From: Rhizobium sp. Q54
GTDB lineage: Bacteria; Pseudomonadota; Alphaproteobacteria; Rhizobiales; Beijerinckiaceae
Reading direction: 5' to 3'
Assembly: GCA_945878875.1 (NCBI GenBank)
Contig: CAMCUC010000004.1
Coordinates: 1-64,000, forward strand
DNA length: 64,000 bases
Shown here: positions 33,312 to 41,775 of the stretch, piece by piece
Numbering within the stretch: position 1 is the first letter of the stretch
Layout: the number at the start of each line of letters is the position of its first letter
The notes under the pieces: generated by a model
What the model saw: the letters and a program-made list of their open reading frames with translations, nothing else
Told to the model about the DNA's origin: nothing
The model's database searches: none
Program-made: the position numbers and the translations under genes

Positions 33312-33761
33312 TTAATGGCAGACCTTGATGCGGCGCGTCCCGGCGTAATTGCCGCGCGAATCGAACAGGTCCTGACGCTGCCAGCTGCACATGGGCTGCA
33401 CATAGATCGGCTGCGGCGCGCCGTAATAGCCGGGATGATAGCCTGAGCCGTAACCATAATGCTGCTGGGCAGGCGCTGCGTTTGCGGCTGCCGCCGCGCC
33501 AAGAATGCCGATCACGGCTGCGGCGCCGAGGCCGACGGCGAGCCCGTTATTACGGCTGCGGCGCACATGGCGTTGGCGCACAGGCGGCGCCCGGCGGACA
33601 TGGCGACGGTACTGGACTTCCGAAATCAAAGGATCTGCCTTGAGCGCCGAAGCCAGATTAAGCCCCGCCCCGGTTGAGAACGCTGCGGCGGGCGCCGGCG
33701 CAAGCATAGCCAAGCCAGCAACGACCAGAGCGGCGGCTGCGCTTGTGGCGAATGTTTTCAT
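33312..33761 (-). CDS. Hypothetical exported protein
   Basis: A 149-residue protein of unrecognised function. The signal peptide is clear: MKTFATSAAAALVVAGLAML to PAAAFST. It continues with a basic region (RRHVRRAPPVRQRHVRR), an alanine/glycine hydrophobic stretch (GLAVGLGAAAVIGILGAAAA) and a Gly/Tyr/His-rich part (YGYGSGYHPGYYG), and ends with two cysteines (MCSWQRQDLFD...KVCH). It may be membrane-tethered by the hydrophobic stretch. ATG at 33761 follows GGGGGAG, which decides the start. Confidence 0.8.
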   Translation of the reverse strand: MKTFATSAAAALVVAGLAMLAPAPAAAFSTGAGLNLASALKADPLISEVQYRRHVRRAPPVRQRHVRRSRNNGLAVGLGAAAVIGILGAAAAANAAPAQQHYGYGSGYHPGYYGAPQPIYVQPMCSWQRQDLFDSRGNYAGTRRIKVCH

Positions 33762-33824
33762 GGTTAGCTCCCCCGAAAGCATCATCAACGTCAGCTTAAC
33801 ATGCGCCATGACGCAGCGTTTGCC

Positions 33825-33871
33825 AAGTCCAAGTCTGCGTAAATCCAAGTCTGCGTAAGTCCAAGTCCGCG
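33825..33871. repeat. 16-bp tandem repeat, three copies
   Basis: aagtccaagtctgcgt (33825-33840), aaatccaagtctgcgt (33841-33856) and aagtccaagtccgcg (33857-33871). Non-coding gap between the exported protein and the MFS gene. Confidence 0.75.
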
Positions 33872-33873
33872 AT

Positions 33874-34002
33874 CTTCCTTCTTCCCTTGCGGGAGAAGGT
33901 GTCGATTGCGTGAGCAAACGACGGATGAGGGGTTACGCCTCAGCGCGCCCCCTCATCAGTCGCGCTTCGCGCACCACCTTCTCCCGCGAGGGGAGAAGGA
34001 AG
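33874..34002. repeat. Long inverted-repeat element
   Basis: Outer arms 33874-33901 and 33975-34002 are near-perfect reverse complements (cttccttcttccc-ttgcgggagaaggtg / caccttctcccgcgaggggagaaggaag); a smaller pair (gatgagggg / cccctcat) lies inside. About 129 bases in all. Similar gagaagg palindromic elements are common between genes in Hyphomicrobiales. It abuts the end of the MFS gene (34014) and may serve as its terminator. Confidence 0.7.
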
Positions 34003-34013
34003 TTCCGTCCCCC

Positions 34014-35246
34014 TCACTCCCGCACAATATCAGGACGCCGCGCAATGTAGATCGCGATTACGGCCAGCGCGCTCAGCAGCACGCCGCCGACGATGAAGAA
34101 GCTCGCGGCCAGCCCCGTAACTGACGCCACTAATCCCATGGATACAGGCGTGATGGCCGCCGCCGCGCGGTTGGCTGTGGTGCGCAGGGCGGCGCCCTTG
34201 CCTTGCGAGCCTTCTCCGGAGGCGTTGATGAGCATGGAGAGCATCAGCGGCTGGCTGATCCCCAGACACAGGCCGCGCAAGAGTGCGACCGCCGTCAGCT
34301 CCGTAAACGTGCTCAAGAGCGGCGTCATGGCCACAAACACAACCGAGCCTCCTGACGAGATAATCAGCGCCCACATGCTGGACATGCGCTTTGTGACATG
34401 GCTCACCAGCAGCGAACTGCTCGCGGCTGCTGCTGCGGAAATCGTCATCAGCGCGCCGATCTGCGTGGCTGAAAAGCCCGCGAGCACGAGATAAAGCGGA
34501 TAGAACGAATCCTGCACGCTGCTCGATGCGATGCGGATCACCGTCACCATGAGCACGGCGGTCATCGCGGGTATGGTTGCGAGACGAAAGGCGGCGCGGT
34601 AATCGGCCATGCGCGGCAGAATGTCTTGCAGCCGCAGCCGGTTACCCGCTTCCGGCGCGCTGGCTTTAGGCGTGGCTAGCGTTGCGGCCACCGTCCCCAA
34701 AGCCCAGAGCGCAAGAAAGCCAAAGCCGCCGCCAACGCCGATATGGTCCCACGCCAGGCCCGCAATTGGCGGACCGACAAAGCTGCCCATGCGGATGCAG
34801 AACGAGAATCGCCCGGCATAAAGCGTGTTGGCGCGCAGCGATTGCCCAAACAGGGTTTGCGCGCCAAGCCACCCCATCGAAGAGCCAAAGCCGCTCAGCA
34901 TTTGCAGTGCGAACACCGCTGGAAGCCAGCCGACAATGGGAAACATCGGCAGCGTGACGACGCTGATGAGCGCGCAATAAACCATCAGCCGCCGGGCGCC
35001 GAAACGGTCCATCAGCGCGCCGCCGTGAATGGCGAAGAAGAACGGCAGAATATGCTTGGCGCCGATGATGATCCCGATGGTCGCCGCCGATGCGCCTTGT
35101 CCCGCCAGCCAGAGCGGCAGAATGATCGAGGCGACGTCGGTAATGCTGCTGGCGAAAAACCCGACCGCGTAAATCGGACCCTGCACCGACCAAGGCTTGT
35201 CCAGGCCGGGTTTCGTCGATTTTTCATCCGCCAAATTATGCGCCAC
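34014..35246 (-). CDS. MFS transporter
   Basis: A 410-residue protein with about 12 membrane segments of the major facilitator superfamily. The loop motif MDRFGARRLMVYC matches motif A between segments 2 and 3. Substrate unknown; no regulator is adjacent. GTG at 35246, preceded by GGGGAAGAG, is preferred; an in-frame TTG at 35312 would add 22 hydrophilic residues. Confidence 0.85.
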   Translation of the reverse strand: MAHNLADEKSTKPGLDKPWSVQGPIYAVGFFASSITDVASIILPLWLAGQGASAATIGIIIGAKHILPFFFAIHGGALMDRFGARRLMVYCALISVVTLPMFPIVGWLPAVFALQMLSGFGSSMGWLGAQTLFGQSLRANTLYAGRFSFCIRMGSFVGPPIAGLAWDHIGVGGGFGFLALWALGTVAATLATPKASAPEAGNRLRLQDILPRMADYRAAFRLATIPAMTAVLMVTVIRIASSSVQDSFYPLYLVLAGFSATQIGALMTISAAAAASSSLLVSHVTKRMSSMWALIISSGGSVVFVAMTPLLSTFTELTAVALLRGLCLGISQPLMLSMLINASGEGSQGKGAALRTTANRAAAAITPVSMGLVASVTGLAASFFIVGGVLLSALAVIAIYIARRPDIVRE

Positions 35247-35425
35247 GCGACGTCTCTTCCCCAGATTTATCGCCGAATCTGCTTCCGGCTGTTGGAAAAC
35301 ACGATAGGCCAATTGGCGGACAGACCAAACAAACTGTTCTTTGCTCGTTTTTTGCCGCTTTCCGTGCTAACGCCTGCATTGATATGCGCGACGACCTTTC
35401 GCCGCCCCGGACTTACGGACATTAG

Positions 35426-36109
35426 ATGTCGGATTTTATTCGAGAAGTTAACGAAGAATACCGTCGCGACCGAGCTGTAGAGGCTTGGAAGCGTTATTAT
35501 AAATGGATTATCGCCGGCGCCGTTCTGGTCGTTCTGGCGACTGCCGGCTGGCGCATTTCCGAGCATCAGCGCAAGCTGGCCGCCGAAGCGGCGGGCTCGC
35601 AGTTCGAAGCCGCCTTGCAAATGACGCGCGAGGGGAAGGACAAGGAGGCCGAGGCGGCTTTCCTTGAAATCGCCCGCACCGGCCCCTCCGGCTATGCTTT
35701 GCTGGCCCGTTTCCGCGCCGCCGCTGAAATCGGCGCCCGCGATTCTGCTGAGGCCGTGAAGATTTACGACGCTCTGGCAACCGATCCGAAGGTCGATGCA
35801 GTGTTCCAGATCGCCGCGCGCCTGCGGGCGGCTTTGTTGCTGGTGGACAGCGCCGACGCCGCCACGATCAGGCAGCGCATCGAGCCGCTGGCCGCGCCGA
35901 CCTCGCCGTTTCGGCATTCCGCCCGCGAATTGCTCGGCCTCTCGGCCCTGCGCGCTGGCGATCTCGAAAATGCGGGCCGCTGGTTCGACATGGTGATCGC
36001 CGATCCGCAAGCGCCGCAGGGCCTGCGCGAGCGTGCAGGCACCATGCTGGGTTTGGTGGCTGGAGGCCGCAAGGCTGAATCTGCGTCCAGCGAGACGCCC
36101 AACAAGTAA
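35426..36109 (+). CDS. YfgM-like tetratricopeptide membrane protein
   Basis: A 227-residue protein anchored by one N-terminal segment (WIIAGAVLVVLATAGWRI) with a cytoplasmic MSDFIREVNEEYRRDRAVEA head and a periplasmic TPR-like domain. The YfgM family links to the Sec translocon and periplasmic chaperones in E. coli. It lies 63 bases upstream of der, as in E. coli, but there yfgM is followed by bamB, which is missing here. Shares a promoter region with the divergent MFS gene. Confidence 0.88.
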   Translation: MSDFIREVNEEYRRDRAVEAWKRYYKWIIAGAVLVVLATAGWRISEHQRKLAAEAAGSQFEAALQMTREGKDKEAEAAFLEIARTGPSGYALLARFRAAAEIGARDSAEAVKIYDALATDPKVDAVFQIAARLRAALLLVDSADAATIRQRIEPLAAPTSPFRHSARELLGLSALRAGDLENAGRWFDMVIADPQAPQGLRERAGTMLGLVAGGRKAESASSETPNK

Positions 36110-36172
36110 GCGCGGCGATTTGGCCGCAGCCATTCAGGCGCGGTCTTGAGTTTTAGCCGCGGAGCGGAGCAC

Positions 36173-37606
36173 ATGTCTTTCACCATCGCCATTATTGGCA
36201 GGCCTAACGTCGGTAAATCGACGCTGTTCAACCGGCTCGTCGGCAGAAAGCTGGCGTTGGTCGACGACCGGCCTGGCGTCACCCGCGACCGCCGCGAGGG
36301 CGATGCGCGCCTCGGCGATCTGTCGTTCAAAATCATCGACACGGCGGGCCTTGAGACCGGCGACGTTGAGTCCCTGTCGGGTCGTATGCGCGCCCAGACG
36401 GAGGCCGCCATCGAGCTGGCGGACGCGATCTTCTTCGTGATCGACGCTCGCGTCGGCGTCACCCCCACCGACCGCCATTTCGCCGAGCTGGTGCGCCGCG
36501 CCGGCAAGCCGCTTGTGCTCATCGCCAACAAGGCCGAGGGCAAGCAGGGCGAAGCTGGCGCGCTCGACGCCTGGGAGCTGGGCCTTGGCGAGCCCGTGCC
36601 TCTTTCGGCTGAACATGGCGACGGTTTTGGCTCGCTGTTCGAGGCCGTGTTGCAGGCCTTGCCTGATTCCACCGGCCCCGAAATCGAGGTCGAGGAGGAC
36701 AACGAGGTCCGCCCCGTTTTCGGCGAGGAGGAAGACGGCACCGAGCTGGACATCACCAAGCCGCTGCGCATCGCCGTGGTCGGGCGCCCCAATGCGGGCA
36801 AGTCCACGCTCATCAACCGGCTTGTGGGGGAAGAGCGTTTGCTCACCGGGCCGGAAGCTGGCCTAACGCGTGATTCCATCAGCGTTGATTTTCAATGGGC
36901 TGGCCGCGACGGCGATGGTCCCGTGCGCCAGATGAAGCTGTGGGACACCGCAGGGCTTCGTCGCCGCGCCAACGTGCAGGACAAGCTCGAAAAGCTGGCC
37001 ACCGCCGACGCCTTGCGCGCCGTGCGCTTCGCCGAAGTGGTGGTGCTGTTGCTTGACGCGACGATCCCGTTTGAAAAGCAGGATCTCACCATCGCGGATC
37101 TGACCGAGCGTGAAGGCCGGGCGCTGGTGATCGGCCTCAACAAATGGGATCTGATCGAGGATCAGGGCAAGAAGCTGATCGAGCTGCGCGAGGAGGCTGA
37201 TCGCCTTCTCCCGCAGGTGCGCGGCGCTCCCGTTGTCCCGATCTCCGGCCTCACCGGCGCCGGGCTCGAAAAGCTGATGGGCGCGATCATGCGCGTGCAG
37301 GAGACGTGGAACCGCCGCATCTCCACCGGCAAGCTTAATCGCTGGCTCACCGGCGTGGTGGAGCGCACCCCGCCGCCCGCAGTGTCTGGGCGCCGCATCA
37401 AGATCCGCTACATGACGCAGCCCAAGGCCCGCCCGCCTTTCTTCGTAATCTTTGGCAACCAGCTCGATCAATTGCCCACCAGCTACCAGCGCTTCCTGAC
37501 CAACGGCCTGCGCCAGACCTTCGACCTCCCCGGCGTGCCGATCCGTATCTCGACCCGCACGCAGGACAATCCCTACGGCACCAAGGGAAAACGCAAGATC
37601 TATTGA
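36173..37606 (+). CDS. der: Ribosome-associated GTPase Der (EngA)
   Basis: A 477-residue essential GTPase in 50S assembly, with two G domains. The first P loop is G9-RPNVGKST, with D-type G3 DTAG, and N-K-A-D-like NKAEGKQ as G4. The second P loop GRPNAGKST lies near residue 205, with [11 protein letters not shown] and LNKWDL. The C-terminal KH-like domain has [19 protein letters not shown] and ends KGKRKIY. The start at ATG 36173 gives the family's usual N terminus. Confidence 0.97.
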   Translation: MSFTIAIIGRPNVGKSTLFNRLVGRKLALVDDRPGVTRDRREGDARLGDLSFKIIDTAGLETGDVESLSGRMRAQTEAAIELADAIFFVIDARVGVTPTDRHFAELVRRAGKPLVLIANKAEGKQGEAGALDAWELGLGEPVPLSAEHGDGFGSLFEAVLQALPDSTGPEIEVEEDNEVRPVFGEEEDGTELDITKPLRIAVVGRPNAGKSTLINRLVGEERLLTGPEAGLTRDSISVDFQWAGRDGDGPVRQMKLWDTAGLRRRANVQDKLEKLATADALRAVRFAEVVVLLLDATIPFEKQDLTIADLTEREGRALVIGLNKWDLIEDQGKKLIELREEADRLLPQVRGAPVVPISGLTGAGLEKLMGAIMRVQETWNRRISTGKLNRWLTGVVERTPPPAVSGRRIKIRYMTQPKARPPFFVIFGNQLDQLPTSYQRFLTNGLRQTFDLPGVPIRISTRTQDNPYGTKGKRKIY

Positions 37607-37664
37607 TTGCGCTTTGCAGCGGCGCCGTCAGCCGCTGCATACGCAACGGCTCCAACTGCGTCTT

Positions 37665-37739
37665 GGTCGCGAAGGCGGCCATCCACGGCAGGCCGCGCGC
37701 TCCATAGCCTGACGTGGATCCCGGCGATCCCGGGATGAC
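37665..37739. repeat. REP-like composite element, family A
   Basis: The first part (37665-37697) is an exact reverse complement of 104-136. The second (37714-37739) is a variant of the 8011-8144 arms, with a palindrome cccggcgatcccggg. So both halves of the family are combined here. The der-to-pirin gap (37607-37857) holds nothing else recognised. Confidence 0.7.
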
Positions 37740-37857
37740 GCGGAATTTGGAAGTCTGCATTATCGCAAACGCTTGCTTGCAGCGCCGCTCTTGAATGTGG
37801 CGCCCCGGTACTCAATATCTGCTCCAGCACCCGGCTCAGCCGGAGACGGAGTTCCAC

Positions 37858-38559
37858 ATGTTGCAAATCAGAAAAGCGGGTGAACGAGGCCGCGCCGATT
37901 TTGGTTGGCTGGATTCGCGCCACACCTTTTCCTTTGGCGAATATTACGACCCCGCCTTCATGGGCTTTGGCCCGCTGCGCGTCATCAACGATGACCGCGT
38001 GGCGCCCGGTCGCGGGTTCGACACGCACGGCCATCGCGACATGGAGATCATTTCCTACGTGCTCGAAGGCGCTCTTGCGCACAAGGATTCTATTGGAACC
38101 GGCTCCACCATCGCACCCGGCGATGTGCAGCGTATGAGCGCAGGGACGGGCGTTCGGCATAGCGAGTTCAACGCGTCGGCTTCCGAGCCGGTGCATTTTC
38201 TGCAAATCTGGTTGTTGCCGGACGCCCAAGGCATCGAACCTTCCTATGAGCAAAAGTCGTTCGCGCAAGAGCGAGAAGACGCACTGCGTCTTGTGGCGTC
38301 GCGCGATGCGCGCGAGGGCTCGCTCAAAGTCCATTCCAACGCGGATCTTTACGCCACGATATTGAGCCCGGGCGCCAAGGCGCGCCATGCGTTCGCGCCC
38401 GGCCGCATCGGTTGGTTGCAGGTTGCGCGCGGTGCCCTTGAGGTCAACGGCGTAAAGCTCGAGGAAGGCGACGGACTGGCGATCGCAGACGAGGCGCAGA
38501 TCAGTCTCAAAGCGCTGGACGCAGAGGCCGAAGCGCTTGTCTTTGATATGGAGCGCTAA
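37858..38559 (+). CDS. Pirin family protein (YhhW-like)
   Basis: A 233-residue bicupin. The N-terminal cupin has the pirin signature DSRHTFSFGEYYDPAFMGFG, HGHRDMEIISYVLEG and QRMSAGTGVRHSEFNAS, including metal-ligand histidines and glutamate. The C-terminal cupin is weaker. Homologues such as YhhW have quercetinase activity in vitro; the natural role is unclear. Start at ATG 37858. Confidence 0.9.
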   Translation: MLQIRKAGERGRADFGWLDSRHTFSFGEYYDPAFMGFGPLRVINDDRVAPGRGFDTHGHRDMEIISYVLEGALAHKDSIGTGSTIAPGDVQRMSAGTGVRHSEFNASASEPVHFLQIWLLPDAQGIEPSYEQKSFAQEREDALRLVASRDAREGSLKVHSNADLYATILSPGAKARHAFAPGRIGWLQVARGALEVNGVKLEEGDGLAIADEAQISLKALDAEAEALVFDMER

Positions 38560-38562
38560 ACC

Positions 38563-39312
38563 TCATGAAGGTGCCTGAAACGCCTTCACCAAACCGGTTT
38601 GTGCTTCCAGCAGCAGGCCGGTGTGCGTCCAGTCCGGCGTGCAGGCGGCGAGAATTTTCGGCGCAATTTCTTCGGGCGTCGGCAAGGTCTGCGGGTCTTC
38701 GCCTGGCATCAATTGCGTGCGCATGCGGGTGCGCACGCGGCCTGGATCGACGAGCGTCAAGCGCACTTTGGTAATGTTGCAAGTTTCAGCGGCATAGGTG
38801 CGCCCAAGCGCCTCCAGCGCGGCTTTTGTGGCCGCATACACGCCGCGATAGGCGGGCATGTCCGCGCGATGACCGGCGCCCGACGTGATGAGCGCGACGC
38901 GGCCCGCGTCCGATGCGCGCAGCAACGAGTCGAGCGACCGCAGCAGTCGCCAGTTGGCGGTGACGTTGATCGCCATCGCCTCGTCAAATTGCGGCGGATC
39001 GACATGGGGCAGGGGCGACACCGGCCCCAGCACGGCGGCGTTGCCGATGAACACGTCAAGCTTTCCCCAGCGCTGATGGATGGCGAGGCCCAGCCGATCA
39101 AGCGCCTCGCCGTCGCGCACGTCGCAGGGAACCAGCGTCGTCTGTCCGCCGAACGCGCGAATCTCGTCGTCCAGCGATTCAAGCCCGCCTTGCGTGCGCG
39201 CGAGCGCAATCACGTGAGCGCCCTGACGCGCCAACTCTACCGCCAAAGCCCGGCCAATGCCGCGCGAGGCGCCGGTGACGAGGGCGATTCGATCCTGAAA
39301 TGTTTTGGACAT
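38563..39312 (-). CDS. SDR-family NAD(P)-dependent oxidoreductase
   Basis: A 249-residue classical short-chain dehydrogenase. It has the nucleotide motif VTGASRGIGRALAVELA, NNAG-equivalent GNAAVLGP, the catalytic serine in ITSGAGHRADMPAYRGVYAATK and Tyr/Lys in Y-A-A-T-K. It is 36 bases downstream of purF on the same strand, an arrangement familiar in Hyphomicrobiales. Substrate unknown. Confidence 0.9.
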   Translation of the reverse strand: MSKTFQDRIALVTGASRGIGRALAVELARQGAHVIALARTQGGLESLDDEIRAFGGQTTLVPCDVRDGEALDRLGLAIHQRWGKLDVFIGNAAVLGPVSPLPHVDPPQFDEAMAINVTANWRLLRSLDSLLRASDAGRVALITSGAGHRADMPAYRGVYAATKAALEALGRTYAAETCNITKVRLTLVDPGRVRTRMRTQLMPGEDPQTLPTPEEIAPKILAACTPDWTHTGLLLEAQTGLVKAFQAPS

Positions 39313-39348
39313 GAGCGCTCCGGCTGCGCGATCGGTACCCGCGAACCC

Positions 39349-40872
39349 TTAACCTGCTTCCGCCAGCAACGACAATTGGGTACGGCCCGGCTCCCCCGCA
39401 ATGTCGGTGAGGGCGGTGGGATAATCCCCCGTGAAGCAATGATCGGTGAATTGCGGGCGGGCAGGATCGCGCTTCTCATAGCCCATGGCGCGATAGATGC
39501 CGTCCACCGAGAGGTAGGCCAGCGAATCCGCGCCGACATATTTGCGCATGCCCTCAATGTCGATCACGCCGTCTTTCGTCATCTGTGCGGCCAGCAGCTT
39601 GTCCTTCTGCGGCGTGTCGATGCCGTAATAATCGGGGTGCGTGATCGGCGGCGAGGAAATGCGGAAGTGCACCTCCTTGGCGCCGGCGTCACGCATCATC
39701 TGCACGATCTTCACCGACGTAGTGCCGCGCACGATGGAATCGTCGATCAGCACAATGCGCTTGCCCTTCACGACATTGCGATTGGCGCTGTGCTTCAGGC
39801 GCACGCCCAGTTCGCGAATGGCTTGTGTGGGCTGAATGAATGTGCGTCCGACATAATGATTGCGGATGATGCCAAGCTCAAACGGCAGGCCTGATTGCTG
39901 CGAGAAGCCGATAGCGGCGGGCACCCCGGAATCGGGCACCGGGACAACCATGTCCGCCTCGACACCCGATTCCATCGCCAATTGGGCGCCCATGAGCTTG
40001 CGCACATCATAAACCGAGCGCCCGTGCACGACGGAATCTGGTCGCGAAAAATAGATGTACTCGAAGATGCAGGGACGCTGCTGCTGCGGCGGGAACGGTT
40101 TGTGGCTTTCAACGCCGTCTTCCGAGATCACGACGATTTCGCCGTTCTCGATGTCGCGCACAAAGCGTGCGCCGATGATGTCGAGCGCGCAGGTCTCGGA
40201 CGCCAGAATGTAATGGCCGTCGAGTTCGCCCAGCACCAGGGGACGAATGCCCAGCGGATCGCGCGCGCCGATCAGCTTTTTGTTGGTGAGCGCGACCAGT
40301 GAATAGGCGCCCTCAATCTGGCGAAGCGCTTCAATAAAACGCTCCAGAATGCGCGGACGGCGGGAGCGAGCAACGATGTGCAAAATGACTTCAGTGTCCG
40401 ACGTCGACTGATAAATAGCGCCGTCGCGGATCAACTCGCGGCGCAACGACAGCGCATTGGTGAGATTGCCGTTATGAGCGACCGCAAAGCCGCCGCTGTC
40501 GAGTTCGGCGAACAAAGGCTGCACGTTGCGCAGGATCGTCTCGCCGGTGGTGGAATAACGCACATGGCCGATAGCGGCAGAGCCGGGCAGGCGGTCGATC
40601 ACGGATCTTGTGGAGAAGTGCTCGCTGACGAGGCCCATGCGGCGCTCGGATGAGAAACGCTTTCCGTCAAAAGAGACGATGCCCGCCGCCTCCTGTCCGC
40701 GATGCTGAAGCGCATGAAGGCCGAGCGCCGTGACGGCAGCGGCGTCCGGGTGTCCGAAAATGCCAAACACGCCGCATTCTTCGCGCAGCGTATCTCCGTC
40801 GAGATCAAGATCCAGATCCGCGCCAAAGCCGGGTTCGTCAGGGTAAGGTCCGTTGCCGTGTGCGCGTCCCAT
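39349..40872 (-). CDS. purF: Amidophosphoribosyltransferase PurF
   Basis: A 507-residue enzyme that makes phosphoribosylamine from PRPP and glutamine, the first step of purine synthesis. An N-terminal propeptide of about 33 residues precedes the nucleophilic Cys in ECGVFGIFGH, which is exposed by processing. The glutaminase part has GHVRYSTTGE and NGNLTNA; the PRPP site is KRIVLIDDSIVRGTTS. Two C-terminal cysteine ligands for an Fe-S cluster, as in the B. subtilis type, are not conspicuous. Confidence 0.96.
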   Translation of the reverse strand: MGRAHGNGPYPDEPGFGADLDLDLDGDTLREECGVFGIFGHPDAAAVTALGLHALQHRGQEAAGIVSFDGKRFSSERRMGLVSEHFSTRSVIDRLPGSAAIGHVRYSTTGETILRNVQPLFAELDSGGFAVAHNGNLTNALSLRRELIRDGAIYQSTSDTEVILHIVARSRRPRILERFIEALRQIEGAYSLVALTNKKLIGARDPLGIRPLVLGELDGHYILASETCALDIIGARFVRDIENGEIVVISEDGVESHKPFPPQQQRPCIFEYIYFSRPDSVVHGRSVYDVRKLMGAQLAMESGVEADMVVPVPDSGVPAAIGFSQQSGLPFELGIIRNHYVGRTFIQPTQAIRELGVRLKHSANRNVVKGKRIVLIDDSIVRGTTSVKIVQMMRDAGAKEVHFRISSPPITHPDYYGIDTPQKDKLLAAQMTKDGVIDIEGMRKYVGADSLAYLSVDGIYRAMGYEKRDPARPQFTDHCFTGDYPTALTDIAGEPGRTQLSLLAEAG

Positions 40873-41033
40873 GGCCGTCTCCTGAACTCATCTGCGGAAA
40901 AACACGTACGAATCCATAGCGTGGAGACGTAATCCGTGGACGTTACATAGTTCTTTTGAAGCGGTTTGTCAGTGCGCTACGCCGAGGCGGCGCACTTTCC
41001 CGTTTCAAATATTCAGGAGCGCTGTTCAGGTCC

Positions 41034-41606
41034 TTATGAGCGCTTGCCCGGCGCAGTACGCAATTCAGGCTCCTCGGGTGTGGTTTCGGCGTCGCGATTG
41101 CGCTTCATGCGCTGCTGGAAGGCGCTAAGCGGATCTTCCGGCAGCATTGCGATCAGCGTGTCGCCGCTGGATTCCAGCAGCGGCCTCGTCTTGGCTGCGC
41201 GCACCCAGTCCGGCTGCGTCTTCTCTGGCACAAGCCAGTTGAAGAACAGGAAGGCCACCACACACAACAGCAGGCCGCGCGCCGAGCCAAAGATGAAACC
41301 TAGCGAGCGATCCAGCGCGCCGATCTTCGAATCAAGGATAGCGTCGGAGATGCGCACCGTAATCATCGAGACGATGATCAGCGTCAGAAGGAATATTGCG
41401 CCGATGGCTACAGCCATCGCGATGCTTTCCTTGGCGATATGGGGGGTGACATAGGGCAGCAACAGAGGATGCAAGTAATAGGCGGCAAAGGCCGCAGCCG
41501 CCCAGGATGCGATGGCGAGAACCTCGCGCGTGAAGCCGCGCAACATCGACAGAACGCCGGAAACAAGAACGACGGCGATCAGGGCAAGATCAAGATAGGA
41601 TGGCAT
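41034..41606 (-). CDS. cvpA: CvpA family membrane protein
   Basis: A 190-residue protein with four predicted membrane segments. The family start is DLALIAVVLVSGVLSMLRGF, followed by TREVLAIASWAAAAFAAYYL and SKIGALDRSLGFIFGSARGL. CvpA is linked to colicin V production and envelope homeostasis; here as usual it is near purF and radA. The C-terminal tail is charged and probably disordered. Confidence 0.93.
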   Translation of the reverse strand: MPSYLDLALIAVVLVSGVLSMLRGFTREVLAIASWAAAAFAAYYLHPLLLPYVTPHIAKESIAMAVAIGAIFLLTLIIVSMITVRISDAILDSKIGALDRSLGFIFGSARGLLLCVVAFLFFNWLVPEKTQPDWVRAAKTRPLLESSGDTLIAMLPEDPLSAFQQRMKRNRDAETTPEEPELRTAPGKRS

Positions 41607-41775
41607 TTAAATGTGATCCGCACTATGGCCCGGTCAAACGCGCGGGAAATCGGCGCTGGCGCGAGTTGAAAAAGAGAGTCGATTTCGATCTTATAGCGAA
41701 GCGAAGCCAAAGCGTCATCTTTTTGGTTAAACACGCCACGCTTTTGGTCAGGCAGGCTCCGCATAAAAAACCAAT

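Noticed and set aside
38599-39894. A 431-codon plus-strand frame opposite the SDR and purF
   Set aside because: Crosses two conserved genes and their gap; shadow of GC-rich codons.
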